From Curtobacterium sp. MCPF17_002 (lineage in GTDB: Bacteria; Actinomycetota; Actinomycetes; Actinomycetales; Microbacteriaceae), in assembly GCF_003234115.2 (NCBI RefSeq), contig NZ_CP126251.1, positions 3,224,001-3,288,000 of the forward strand: a DNA stretch of 64,000 nucleotides. The letters are read 5' to 3'. This document shows positions 17,233 through 25,645 of this stretch, piece after piece. Position 1 is the stretch's first letter, and the number at the start of each line of letters is the position of its first letter. Made by a program: the position numbers and the translations under genes. The notes under the pieces were generated by a model. The model did not search any database. It was not told the DNA's origin and saw only the letters and a program-made list of their open reading frames with translations.

Positions 17233-18816
17233 GTGCCCACCGACCCGGCTCACTGGTTCCTCGCCCGCGACGAGCGCGGCAACACCGCCACCGAGGTGCA
17301 CTCCGGCGGCGGTGACGGTGGTGGTCCGGCCTGGTCGGAGGGCAACCTCGTCCGCCCCCTGGTGCACGGCGGCCCGTACTTCGAGCGCCTCCACGCCGAG
17401 CTCTCCGCACTGCGGCCCGGCGACCGCGTGTGGTTCACCGACTGGCGCGGTGACGACGACGAACGGCTGCTGCCCGACGGCCCGACGATCGGCGACCTGC
17501 TCGCCGACCGTGCCCGCGCCGGCGTCGAGGTCCGCGGCCTGATCTGGCGCTCCCACGGCGAGCGCATCTCGGCGTCGCTCAGCGCCCGGGCGAACGAGCT
17601 GCTCGGCCGGAAGATCAACGACGCCGGTGGCGAGGTCCTCCTCGACCAGCGCGTCCGGGTGTTCGGCTCGCACCACCAGAAGTTCTTCGTCATCCAGCAC
17701 CGGGACGACCCGGCGCACGACGTCGCCTACGTCGGCGGCATCGACCTGTGCCACAGCCGCCGTGACGACGCCGCGCACGAGGGCGACCCGCAGCACGTCT
17801 CGATCGACGCCCGGTACGGCGAGCGCCCTGCCTGGCACGACGCCTCGATGGAGCTCCGCGGTCCGGTCGTCGCCGACGTCCTCGCGGTCTTCGCCGAGCG
17901 GTGGGACGATCCGCACCCGCTCGACCGGAGCCTGCCCTACCGGATGCTCCTGCAGCGTCTGACCCGGATGCCGCGCCACCCGGAGCCCCTGCCCGAGCGG
18001 ACTCCCCCGCCACCGGTCGCCGGGGACCACGCCGTCCAACTCCTGCGGACGTACGGGGTGAAGCGCCCGCCGTTCCCGTTCGCGCCACAGGGGGAACGGA
18101 GCATCGCGCGCGCCTACGCCAAGGCCTTCCGCACGGCCCGGTCCCTCATCTCCATCGAGGACCAGTACCTGTGGTCCCGCGAGGTCGCCTCGGGCATCGC
18201 GGAGGCCCTCGAACACAACCCCGAGCTGCGCGTGATCATCCTCGTCCCCCGGTACCCGAACTCCGACGGCGTGCTGAGCGGTCCCCCGAGTCGCCTCGGC
18301 CAGATCGACGCGATCCGCGAACTCCGCCGCACCGCCCCGGACCGTGTCGGCGTCTTCGACCTGGAGCACGAGTCCGGCCGGCCGATCTACATCCACGCCA
18401 AGGTGTGCATCGTCGACGACACCTGGTTCACGATCGGGTCCGACAACTTCAACCGTCGCTCGTGGACGACGGACAGCGAGCTCACCTGCGCGGTGGTCGA
18501 CGGGCCCGACGGCGACGGGTCAGTCGCGCGGGACCTCCGGTTGCAGCTGTGGGCCGAGCACCTGGCGACGACGCCGGACGACCCACGGCTGAACGGCTCC
18601 GGCGCCGAGCTCCTCGCGCTCTGGCGGTCCCGCGCGCGAGCGCTCGACCACTGGCACGAGGACGGTCGGCCCGGCCCGCGGCCGCCTGGTCGTGTCCGGC
18701 AGCACGAGCCGGAGCCGGTGTCGGCGCTCCAGCGGTTGTGGGCCGCGCCCGCGGCGAAGCTCGCGGTCGACCCCGACGGTCGGCCACGCCGGTTGCGGGG
18801 CTCGACCCGGTTCTGA
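17233..18816 (+). CDS. phospholipase D family protein
   Basis: The 527-residue protein carries two HKD-type catalytic motifs: HHQKFFVIQ with a following VAYVGGIDLC (H at 147-148) and HAKVCIVDDTWFTIGSDN (H at 388). Both halves of the active site are intact. It has no signal peptide. The family cleaves or transfers phosphodiester bonds (phosphatidyl transfer, PLD activity). Start GTG 17233 is the first in frame after the divergent promoter region. A PLDc_N membrane protein is encoded 200 bases downstream, which suggests a lipid-related pair. Confidence 0.88.
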   Translation: MPTDPAHWFLARDERGNTATEVHSGGGDGGGPAWSEGNLVRPLVHGGPYFERLHAELSALRPGDRVWFTDWRGDDDERLLPDGPTIGDLLADRARAGVEVRGLIWRSHGERISASLSARANELLGRKINDAGGEVLLDQRVRVFGSHHQKFFVIQHRDDPAHDVAYVGGIDLCHSRRDDAAHEGDPQHVSIDARYGERPAWHDASMELRGPVVADVLAVFAERWDDPHPLDRSLPYRMLLQRLTRMPRHPEPLPERTPPPPVAGDHAVQLLRTYGVKRPPFPFAPQGERSIARAYAKAFRTARSLISIEDQYLWSREVASGIAEALEHNPELRVIILVPRYPNSDGVLSGPPSRLGQIDAIRELRRTAPDRVGVFDLEHESGRPIYIHAKVCIVDDTWFTIGSDNFNRRSWTTDSELTCAVVDGPDGDGSVARDLRLQLWAEHLATTPDDPRLNGSGAELLALWRSRARALDHWHEDGRPGPRPPGRVRQHEPEPVSALQRLWAAPAAKLAVDPDGRPRRLRGSTRF

Positions 18817-18818
18817 CG

Positions 18819-18850
18819 GGAGGCGCGGTGCGGGCCCGACCCGCGCCTCC
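18819..18850. terminator. GGAGGCGCGG hairpin after the phospholipase D gene
   Basis: GGAGGCGCGG (18819-18828) pairs exactly with CCGCGCCTCC (18841-18850) around a 12-base loop, directly after the stop codon. It is the fourth copy of the left-flank hairpin family and a likely terminator. Confidence 0.65.
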
Positions 18851-19014
18851 AGGCCGTCATCGGTGACCGTCCACCGCCGTCCCCTCCGGTGGTCCCGCAG
18901 CAAGCGGGCCGCCGCACGGCGGCCGTCGTGATGTCATCCGTCGGGAGGACGCTGCGGTCCGCGACGCGCCCCTATCGTTGGGCGCGCGCTCCGGCGCGAC
19001 GAGGGGAGCACGAC

Positions 19015-19248
19015 ATGTTCGAGAACCTGGGCGGCACACACGTGCTGGTCATCCTGGTCTTCCTGGCGCTCGAGGTCCTCGCGCTGGTGCAGGTCTGGCG
19101 GGACCGCCGCCGCAGCGACCTCGTGAAGGTCCTCTGGACGGTGGCGATCATCGCGCTCCCCGTCATCGGCGTGCTCGGGTGGGCCGTGAACTGGTTGCTC
19201 GGCCGCGCTGCCGACCGCCTGAACCGGTCGAGCGGACCCACCGCGTAG
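19015..19248 (+). CDS. PLDc_N domain small membrane protein, 77 aa
   Basis: A 77-residue protein with two hydrophobic helices (about 9-29 and 40-61) around a basic loop (QVWRDRRRSDLVKVLW), the pattern of the PLDc_N (phospholipase D-nuclease N-terminal) family also found at the front of cardiolipin synthases. GAGGGGAGC precedes the ATG at 19015. It lacks the catalytic half, so it acts alone or as a partner of another membrane enzyme. Confidence 0.82.
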   Translation: MFENLGGTHVLVILVFLALEVLALVQVWRDRRRSDLVKVLWTVAIIALPVIGVLGWAVNWLLGRAADRLNRSSGPTA

Positions 19249-19444
19249 CGGGAGCCGTCCCCACCGAGCACCGAAGTGTTGCGTGACGTCGTCGGGAGTC
19301 ACCACGGCCAGCGCTTGACGCGCACGATTCCGCCGGAAACGGGCAACTTTCCGTCCGACGCTTTTCCCTAGGCTCGTGTCAGGATCGCGCCGCGCGCCCG
19401 ATCCCGCCGCACCGCAGCGGCCGACCGATGACGGGAGGTTCGAC

Positions 19445-20962
19445 ATGTCGCAGTTCGTCCAGGGGTTCGACCAGGATGCCATCGTCGGTGAGCCCGAGGT
19501 CGTCGAGGACCACCGGACCGTCCGCGAGGTCGCCGACCACCCCGCGTGGCTGCGGCTCAAGGACGCCGTCGTGTCGTTCCGTGCGCTGCAGACGGCGGAC
19601 GGCTCGGTACCCGACCCGTCGGACCACGCGGCTGCGTCCGGACAGCTGGCCACGATCCTCCAGGCAGTCGCCGAACTGGCGCCCTTCTTCCCGCACGATG
19701 CGTCGTACCTCGTTGCGCTGCAGCGCGACTTCGAACGGTGGGGAGCAGAGGGGTTCGGGGTCCCCGACTTCCTCGACTCCCTGAACGCGTTCCAGCCGCA
19801 GCAGCACCGTGTCGACGGACTCGGCCACCTGGTCGTGTTCCCGATGGTCACGCAGAACGGCAGTTCCTCGCGGTTCGTCGAAGCGCTCCTGGTCGAGGTC
19901 ATCTGGCCCGAGTTCATCGCCGCACTCGAGGCCGGCGACCACGACAACGACCTGTTCGTCGCGCTGCGCTTCGTCGACTTCACCCCGGGCTACGACACGA
20001 ACTCGGCGGTGCTCTTCCCCGAGACGGTCGCGATGCGGGAGATCCCGACCTTCACCTGGGGCGCGATCTTCCAGGACCGCGAGGCCGCCCGCTACCGCCG
20101 CGTCGTCCGGGCCGCCGCGGAGATCACGAAGCTGGAGCTGCCCGACGAGGCCGCCGCGATGCTCGACGACCAGCAGCTCACGGAGCAGGTCTTCGTGATG
20201 TGGGACATCATCCACGACCGCTCGCACATGCGCGGTGACCTGCCGTTCGACCCGTTCATGATCAAGCAGCGGATGCCGTTCTTCCTCTACTCACTCGAGG
20301 AGCTGCGCTGCGACCTGACGGCGTACCGCGAGTCGGTGCGGCTCGACCGCTCGCTCACGGAACGACCCGACGACGAACTGTCCGACGAAGAGCGAGCGAT
20401 CCGCGACCACGCGCGCCTCGTGCAGTACGCCGTCGTCTTCGACCGGATCTTCCGCTTCGCGATCACCGGCAGCCGTGTCCGGAACTACGACGGGCTCGGC
20501 GGACAGCTGCTGTTCGCGTGGATGCACCAGCACGGTGTCCTCCACTGGACGGACACGCAGCTCACGATCGACTGGCCGGAGGTCCCGGACGTCGTCATCG
20601 CCCTGAGCGACGAGATCAACGAGCTGTACTGGCGGTCGATCGACCGGCCGAAGGCGGCGCACTGGCTCGCCGCCCACCGGATGCTGGCGCGGACGCTCAC
20701 ACCGCACCCGGCGTCCGTCTGGGCACGTGGATTGCCCGACGAGACGCTCGCCGGGCTGCCGAGGGGCTACACCGACGCCGTCCTCGACGACGAGTTCCCG
20801 CTGTCGATGTTCTACGAGGCGCTCAACAAGAAGATGGCGGCGGTCATCGCGTCCACGGCCGGCATCACGGGGTCGTCGTCGGTTGCTCGGTCGGCTGCTC
20901 CGCCGGTTGCTCCCTCGGTTGATCCGTCGGCTGCTCCGCCGGTTTCGGGCGTCGCCGCGTGA
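19445..20962 (+). CDS. DUF6421 family protein
   Basis: The 505-residue soluble protein matches the actinobacterial DUF6421 family, whose function is unknown; FVMWDIIHDRSHMRGDLPFD and the acidic middle are typical. A His/Asp-rich segment (WDIIHDRSHMRGDLP) could bind metal. The last 25 residues are a low-complexity Ala/Pro/Val/Ser tail made of CGGTTGCTCC/CGGCTGCTCC-like repeats. Its stop overlaps the GTG of the interrupted dehydrogenase gene (GTGA), so before the island inserted it headed an operon of DUF6421, dehydrogenase and threonine-aldolase-like genes. Confidence 0.85.
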   Translation: MSQFVQGFDQDAIVGEPEVVEDHRTVREVADHPAWLRLKDAVVSFRALQTADGSVPDPSDHAAASGQLATILQAVAELAPFFPHDASYLVALQRDFERWGAEGFGVPDFLDSLNAFQPQQHRVDGLGHLVVFPMVTQNGSSSRFVEALLVEVIWPEFIAALEAGDHDNDLFVALRFVDFTPGYDTNSAVLFPETVAMREIPTFTWGAIFQDREAARYRRVVRAAAEITKLELPDEAAAMLDDQQLTEQVFVMWDIIHDRSHMRGDLPFDPFMIKQRMPFFLYSLEELRCDLTAYRESVRLDRSLTERPDDELSDEERAIRDHARLVQYAVVFDRIFRFAITGSRVRNYDGLGGQLLFAWMHQHGVLHWTDTQLTIDWPEVPDVVIALSDEINELYWRSIDRPKAAHWLAAHRMLARTLTPHPASVWARGLPDETLAGLPRGYTDAVLDDEFPLSMFYEALNKKMAAVIASTAGITGSSSVARSAAPPVAPSVDPSAAPPVSGVAA

Positions 20963-21120
20963 GCGGCGGGTCCCTGGCCGGCCGCCTGGTGCTGATCGCG
21001 GGAGCGACCAGCACCAGCGGCGCGGCCGTCGCGCGGGCACTCACCTCCGCCGGCGCGACCGTCGTCGCGGTGGGCACGAGGCCAGACGGCCTGGAGGCGC
21101 TGCGAGCCTCCGTCCCGGGC
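20959..21120 (+). pseudogene. 5' part (54 codons) of the island-split short-chain dehydrogenase gene
   Basis: The GTG at 20959 overlaps the DUF6421 stop and encodes a Rossmann N-terminus (LVLIAGATSTSGAAVARALT) with the glycine motif of short-chain dehydrogenases. Homology breaks off at CCCGGGC (21114-21120). The missing 175 codons are found at 61765-62292, starting immediately after a second CCCGGGC. Joining the halves keeps the reading frame and gives 229 residues, a normal size for the family. The gene was therefore intact before the 40.6-kb insertion. Confidence 0.88.
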
Positions 21121-22842
21121 AACGCCGCCGGCGTCGACCTGACGAACACGATGGCTGCCACGACCAGCGCCGCCGGCATGCTGTGTGACGCCAGCGGCAG
21201 CAACACCGACGGCAGCTACGGTGACGGCACCTACTGCACGGACACAGCGAAGGTCACGACCCGCTCTGGCGCGTCATTCGAGGCCCGCAAGTGGGTCGCC
21301 GGCACCGCATCGCTCGGCTGGTACGACACCCGCAGCAACAGCCACGTCGCCACTGGTGCGGCCAGCTGCCCCGTCCACACCGGTCCCGACGGTACCGAGT
21401 ACACGTCCACACCATGCATCGCGCTCGTCGGGCCCGGCGACCGCTTCGACTACGTCCTGTCCGTCGTCAACGCTGGCACTGAGCCCGCCACCCACATGAC
21501 GATGGTCGATGACCTGCCCGTCCACGGAGACAAGGGTGTCATCGGCGCCGTCCGTGGCACCGCATGGGACCACCGCCCCACCCTCGCCACTGCAGCGACT
21601 CTGGTTGGGAAGGGCACCGCCAACATCGGGTACACCGCGGCGGAGGACTACTGCACGAAGGACCTCGACTTCACGTCCAGCGGCTGCGCTGATGGGGACT
21701 GGTCGAACGACTTCACCACAGACGCCACCGCGTTGCAGGCGCAGTTGGACTTCACCGCTGACCCTCTTCTTCCGGGCGAGAGTGTGCAGTTGCAGTTCGC
21801 GATGACCACCCCACTCGAGGTTGCTGACGCCGGCACGCCGACGATCGCGTGGAACTCGTTCGCGCACGCCGAGACCACGCAGCAGGCCAACGGCAATCCG
21901 CGCGTCCTGGCACCGATTGAACCGATCAAGGTCGGTGTCGCCACCACCTACGGAGTCCTGTCGATCCACAAGACCGTCAGCGACAACCCCGGGAACCTTG
22001 ATCTCAGCGATACCACCTACGAGATGGCGTACCAGTGCACGCTCACCCCGACCCGTGGCCAGCAGCAGACCGTCGCCGAAGGCGCGGTGTCTCTCACAGC
22101 GGACGAGACCAGAACGGTCGACCACATCCCGGCCGGCGCGTCTTGCGCCATCTGGGAGACCGACGCGAAGGGTGCCGTCTCGGACGCGGCTGACCGTGAT
22201 CATGCGAAGACGATCACGATCGAACCGCGCTACACCGCGGACGACACCACGACCGCAGCAGTGACCGTGAACAACACCTACCCCATGGGGCACCTCACCG
22301 TCACCAAGCAGCTCGCCGGCGCCGGCGCAGCTTCCGCGAAGGGCCCCTACGAGATCGAGGTCACCTGCACGTACCAGGGACACAATGTTCCGGGCTCTCC
22401 GCAGACACTCACCTTCGCTACCGCCGGGACGAAGACCATCGACGTCCCAGTGGGTGCGGACTGCACCGTTGAGGAAACCGCTACCGGCGGTGCCGACGAA
22501 ACCACAGTCGAACCCGAGGGCGGGATTACGATCCCTTCGGCTGGCGATCAGAGCGCAGTTGTCACGGTGACGAACACCTTCACCACCGTCCCCGTCACCC
22601 CGGGTGACAGCACACCGACGCCAGCACCCACCACGACCCCGCATGTCGGCAGCTCAGGCAACGGTTCAGACAGCGGCACAGGCACCGGCACCGGCACCGG
22701 CACCGGCACCGGCACGCATACGGAACCGCAGGTTGGAGCGCTCGCGTTCACCGGCGCGAACATCGGCGCCGGAGTCATCGCCGCGGCCGCGCTGCTGCTC
22801 GTCGGGCTCATGCTCCTGCGGGTACGCCGCCGCAACGGGTAG
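20959..22842 (+). CDS. chimeric ORF: dehydrogenase N-terminus fused to truncated LAFTG surface protein
   Basis: The frame runs unbroken from the dehydrogenase start through the left island junction into a surface protein (627 residues in total). From about residue 55 it is a threonine/aspartate-rich extracellular protein with DUF5979-like repeats (segments ending in VTVNNTYPMGHLTVTKQL and VTVTNTF) and a Pro/Thr linker. It ends in a cell-wall sorting signal: LAFTG at about residue 593, a hydrophobic helix, then RRRNG. The surface protein has lost its own start and signal peptide, so any product made from the upstream operon could not be secreted normally. It is best read as a truncated gene fused by accident. 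Confidence 0.78.
   Translation: MSGGSLAGRLVLIAGATSTSGAAVARALTSAGATVVAVGTRPDGLEALRASVPGNAAGVDLTNTMAATTSAAGMLCDASGSNTDGSYGDGTYCTDTAKVTTRSGASFEARKWVAGTASLGWYDTRSNSHVATGAASCPVHTGPDGTEYTSTPCIALVGPGDRFDYVLSVVNAGTEPATHMTMVDDLPVHGDKGVIGAVRGTAWDHRPTLATAATLVGKGTANIGYTAAEDYCTKDLDFTSSGCADGDWSNDFTTDATALQAQLDFTADPLLPGESVQLQFAMTTPLEVADAGTPTIAWNSFAHAETTQQANGNPRVLAPIEPIKVGVATTYGVLSIHKTVSDNPGNLDLSDTTYEMAYQCTLTPTRGQQQTVAEGAVSLTADETRTVDHIPAGASCAIWETDAKGAVSDAADRDHAKTITIEPRYTADDTTTAAVTVNNTYPMGHLTVTKQLAGAGAASAKGPYEIEVTCTYQGHNVPGSPQTLTFATAGTKTIDVPVGADCTVEETATGGADETTVEPEGGITIPSAGDQSAVVTVTNTFTTVPVTPGDSTPTPAPTTTPHVGSSGNGSDSGTGTGTGTGTGTGTHTEPQVGALAFTGANIGAGVIAAAALLLVGLMLLRVRRRNG
22675..22716. repeat. hexanucleotide tandem repeat GGCACC, about seven units
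   Basis: Seven consecutive GGCAC(A/C/G) units encode a Gly-Thr linker just before the LAFTG anchor of the chimeric surface protein. Repeat number could change by slippage without breaking the frame, altering only linker length. Confidence 0.75.
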
Positions 22843-22859
22843 CACCCGCCGGATTGCGG

Positions 22860-22900
22860 AGCGGGGTGGGCAGGAACGATGCATTCCTACCCACCCCGCT
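22860..22900 (+). terminator. strong hairpin terminator after the truncated surface protein
   Basis: AGCGGGGTGGGCAGGAA and TTCCTACCCACCCCGCT pair with a single mismatch around a short loop and are followed by TTTGT. It lies 18 bases after the stop at 22842. Confidence 0.75.
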
Positions 22901-23033
22901 TTGTCATGTCACTTTCGCCGCTGCCGCGTCATGAACGGCGCCAGCCGCCGTTTTCCTCTGCGACAACACCAACAGGGACCGGTCGGGCGTTGTCGCCCGT
23001 CCGTCTGCCCACAGCGCACAGCAAGGAGCACCG

Positions 23034-23261
23034 ATGACAAGCGGAGGACGGCGATGGCACCGGGAACGGTTCCGCCTGCGCGGCAGCGTGCAGGACCTGC
23101 TGTTCGTGGCCTGCGATTGCGAGTTCAGACGGAATCACGACTACGTCGAGTGGCTGCACCTGCCCGGCAACGAACAGCGACTGCTTCGTGCGCTCCAGGT
23201 GTGGGCGGCGGGTGCACGCTCTGGCGGTGCTGGCCCGCTGGCTTCTGAGGCGGGGCCGTGA
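23034..23261 (+). CDS. small hypothetical protein, 75 aa
   Basis: The ATG at 23034 follows AAGGAG at the right spacing. The product is basic and arginine-rich at first (MTSGGRRWHRERFRLRGSV), with a Cys pair (VACDCEF) and Trp residues. I recognise no family. It ends 40 bases before the sigma-factor start and may be in the same transcript. Protein-like composition and the ribosome site support it, but its short length leaves doubt. Confidence 0.5.
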   Translation: MTSGGRRWHRERFRLRGSVQDLLFVACDCEFRRNHDYVEWLHLPGNEQRLLRALQVWAAGARSGGAGPLASEAGP

Positions 23262-23301
23262 TCCAATGGACTCACCCCCTGAACATCTGAATGGTTGCCC
23301 C

Positions 23302-25128
23302 ATGCGTCCTCACCCGCTCATGGCCGACCGCGACCTGCTGAGAGCAGTCCGCGCCGGCGACCGCGACGCATACGGCGAACTGTGGTCCCGCCACGCGGAG
23401 GCCATCCGCAAAGCGGCGTCCTTCTTCACTGGCTTCGACCCCGACGACGTCACGGCGGAGACATTCGCCCGCGTGCTTCGCAGCATTGAGCACGGCCACG
23501 GACCCGTTGACACGTTCCGGCCCTACGCCATGGTCGCGGCCCGCAACATCGCCACGGAGTGGTCTCGCGCCCGATCCGACCTCCCGCTCGATGTCGCAGG
23601 CGACGTCGAAGACGAGACCCTCGCCGAGTTCGCCTCAGCGCACGCCGACGACCGCTCCCTCGCCGCGCGCGCGTTCCACTCCCTGCCCGACCGGTGGCAG
23701 GAAGTGCTCTGGTACACCGAGGTTGAGCAAATGAAGCCGGCCGAGGTGGCACCGCTGCTGGGGATGTCCGCGAACTCTGTCGCAGCGCTGTCCGTTCGAG
23801 CCCGAGAAGGATTGAAGCAGGCGTGGATCGCCGCGCACGTCCGCTCCGAGAACGTGCCCGACGAACACAAATGGGCCATTGAACGGGCCGCGAAGTACGC
23901 CCGCAACAAGCTGCCAGCAGTGCAACGCCGCAAGATCGACGAGCACCTCGAGGACTGCCCGAACTGCCGCCTCGCGTTCGAGGAGATCGACAACGCAGCG
24001 TCCCGCATCGCCCTGGTGCTGCTACCGCTCGTGCTCGGCTCCGCCGCTACCGCCTACGCGTCGTATGCGACGACACGTGGTGCGACCATGCCGAGTGCGC
24101 CGCTCGCGGGCGGACGGATGACGACGAAACGGGCTCGACTCACAGCAGGAGCCGTCGCCACTGTCGCCGCCGTCGCACTCACCGGCGTTGCCGTACACGC
24201 CGCCGTCAACCGGGGCCCGGACATTCTCGAATCACAGGCTGCCGTTGCGGCCGAACCGCACGCAGCACCGGACGAGCCACGCCTTCGCGCGGCACCGCCG
24301 ATCACGGAGCCCGCTCCCGACCAGACCGGGACGGCGACGACCGGGCAAGCACCAGCCGCCGATCATCCATCCACAGTCATCCTCCCGACGTCGACCACGC
24401 GAACCGGCTCCGCGGCCATCGGCCCCCGTGCGGACACCGGCGACGCGACCTCTACCGAGCCCGGAGCCGTGAACTCGCCGCCGTCGGTGCCCACCCCCGG
24501 CTCGACGCCGTCAGACCCAACGGGCCCGACCACTACCCCGACAGCCCCGCCCACGGCACCAACCGACCCGCCGACGACACCGTCCGATCCGCCGACGGCG
24601 CCGTCCGCACCCGTCGTCTCCACCTCTCAGGAGCACAGCGGTCTGCTTCCCGTCCTCAGCGGAACGGCCGAACCAGGCGCAACGATCGTGGTCAACGCCA
24701 CCGAGGCAGCGGGTACCGTCGCGGGCCCCTTCGTCACGACGGTCGACGACGCCGGAGCCTGGCAGCTCGTCCCAGAGCTTCCCGAAGCGGGGGAGTGGAC
24801 GCTCACGATCACACAGACCATCGGCGATCTCACCTCCACAGCGACCGACGCGACCAGCGTGTTGTACACGGACGACCTGGTCGTGGATCCTCCGACTGTT
24901 CAGGACGGTGAGTATCTGTACTGGGTGAAGGGCACGCCGGGTGCGGACGTCGAGGTGCTCTACAGCGACGGCACAAGCAAGATGATCGCGGTGCTGTCCG
25001 ATGGACAAACGTTCTGGTCCGGTCCGACGAGCCCTTCCGACAGCGTTCCTGCCGTCACCGGCATGCGGTACTCGACTGCACCGTCGCACGGTGTCCTGCA
25101 TGACCTCAGCAGCTACTTGACCGGCTGA
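23302..25128 (+). CDS. sigma-70 family factor fused to zinc finger, hydrophobic segments and Ig-like tail
   Basis: The 608-residue protein starts with sigma region 2 (about 8-90), sigma region 4 (about 125-178, PAEVAPLLGMSANSVAALSVRA) and an anti-sigma-type zinc finger (HLEDCPNC, about 215-222). Hydrophobic stretches follow at about 236-256 and 281-302, then a Pro/Thr-rich spacer (about 310-435) and an Ig-like beta domain. Sigma and built-in anti-sigma in one membrane-spanning chain would need proteolysis or conformational release to act (inference). Upstream ATGs (23266) and a downstream one (23320) are possible; no ribosome site decides. It is surrounded by surface-protein genes, its likely targets. 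Confidence 0.8.
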   Translation: MRPHPLMADRDLLRAVRAGDRDAYGELWSRHAEAIRKAASFFTGFDPDDVTAETFARVLRSIEHGHGPVDTFRPYAMVAARNIATEWSRARSDLPLDVAGDVEDETLAEFASAHADDRSLAARAFHSLPDRWQEVLWYTEVEQMKPAEVAPLLGMSANSVAALSVRAREGLKQAWIAAHVRSENVPDEHKWAIERAAKYARNKLPAVQRRKIDEHLEDCPNCRLAFEEIDNAASRIALVLLPLVLGSAATAYASYATTRGATMPSAPLAGGRMTTKRARLTAGAVATVAAVALTGVAVHAAVNRGPDILESQAAVAAEPHAAPDEPRLRAAPPITEPAPDQTGTATTGQAPAADHPSTVILPTSTTRTGSAAIGPRADTGDATSTEPGAVNSPPSVPTPGSTPSDPTGPTTTPTAPPTAPTDPPTTPSDPPTAPSAPVVSTSQEHSGLLPVLSGTAEPGATIVVNATEAAGTVAGPFVTTVDDAGAWQLVPELPEAGEWTLTITQTIGDLTSTATDATSVLYTDDLVVDPPTVQDGEYLYWVKGTPGADVEVLYSDGTSKMIAVLSDGQTFWSGPTSPSDSVPAVTGMRYSTAPSHGVLHDLSSYLTG

Positions 25129-25176
25129 TGGCCGCTCCGCACGACGACGTCGGGGGCTGATGCGGCCGCCAGCTCG

Positions 25177-25494
25177 TCAGAGCTGTGCGGGCGGCAGCAG
25201 CTGGTCGAGCTGGTGTCGGAGCCCCTGGAGCGCCTGCATGTGCTCCGGAAGGAGCATGTCCCACGGCGACGGGAGCTCGGCACCGACGACGTCCTCGAGC
25301 GCACCGTCGGCTCGGAGACCGAGCTCCTCCAGCACGGGGACGAGTTGGAGATCGCGATACAGGCGTGCGTCACGCAGTGCGTCTGTGCGGGCAGAGACGG
25401 TCGCCGGGTCGGCGTGAGCCCGAAGTGCATCGATGAGCTGCTCGAGCGCGCGGCGTTCAGCCCAGAGGGCGGCCGATAACTCTCCTGCGTGCAT
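25177..25494 (-). CDS. helical protein, weakly FlgN-like, 105 aa
   Basis: The ATG at 25494 has GGGAGG eight bases upstream. The product is helical and leucine-rich. Its opening ELSAALWAERRALEQLIDAL recalls the first helix of actinobacterial FlgN-type flagellar export chaperones, but the rest does not clearly match, and no other flagellar gene is near. It is convergent with the sigma-fusion gene. Treat the FlgN likeness as a hint only. Confidence 0.6.
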   Translation of the reverse strand: MHAGELSAALWAERRALEQLIDALRAHADPATVSARTDALRDARLYRDLQLVPVLEELGLRADGALEDVVGAELPSPWDMLLPEHMQALQGLRHQLDQLLPPAQL

Positions 25495-25587
25495 GTGCCG
25501 ATCCTCCCGGTGCAACGGACATCGCTGTTGCGTGCCCTCCAAGTAACCAGACGACGCCCGGCCGGAAGGATGACGCCGTGGCACTGA

Positions 25588-25620
25588 CAAGGGGCCGGCT
25601 CCCGAAGGACCGGCCCCTTG
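25588..25620 (-). terminator. hairpin terminator of the glycine-rich LAFTG adhesin gene
   Basis: CAAGGGGCCGG (25588-25598) pairs exactly with CCGGCCCCTTG (25610-25620), 25 bases past the stop of the minus-strand gene ending at 25646. Confidence 0.78.
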
Positions 25621-25645
25621 TGCGTGTCGCGTACCGCTTAGCGAA

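Noticed and set aside
22675..22716. GGCACC repeats as a possible CRISPR or regulatory array
   Set aside because: The period is six bases, there are no spacers, and the tract codes for a Gly-Thr linker in frame.
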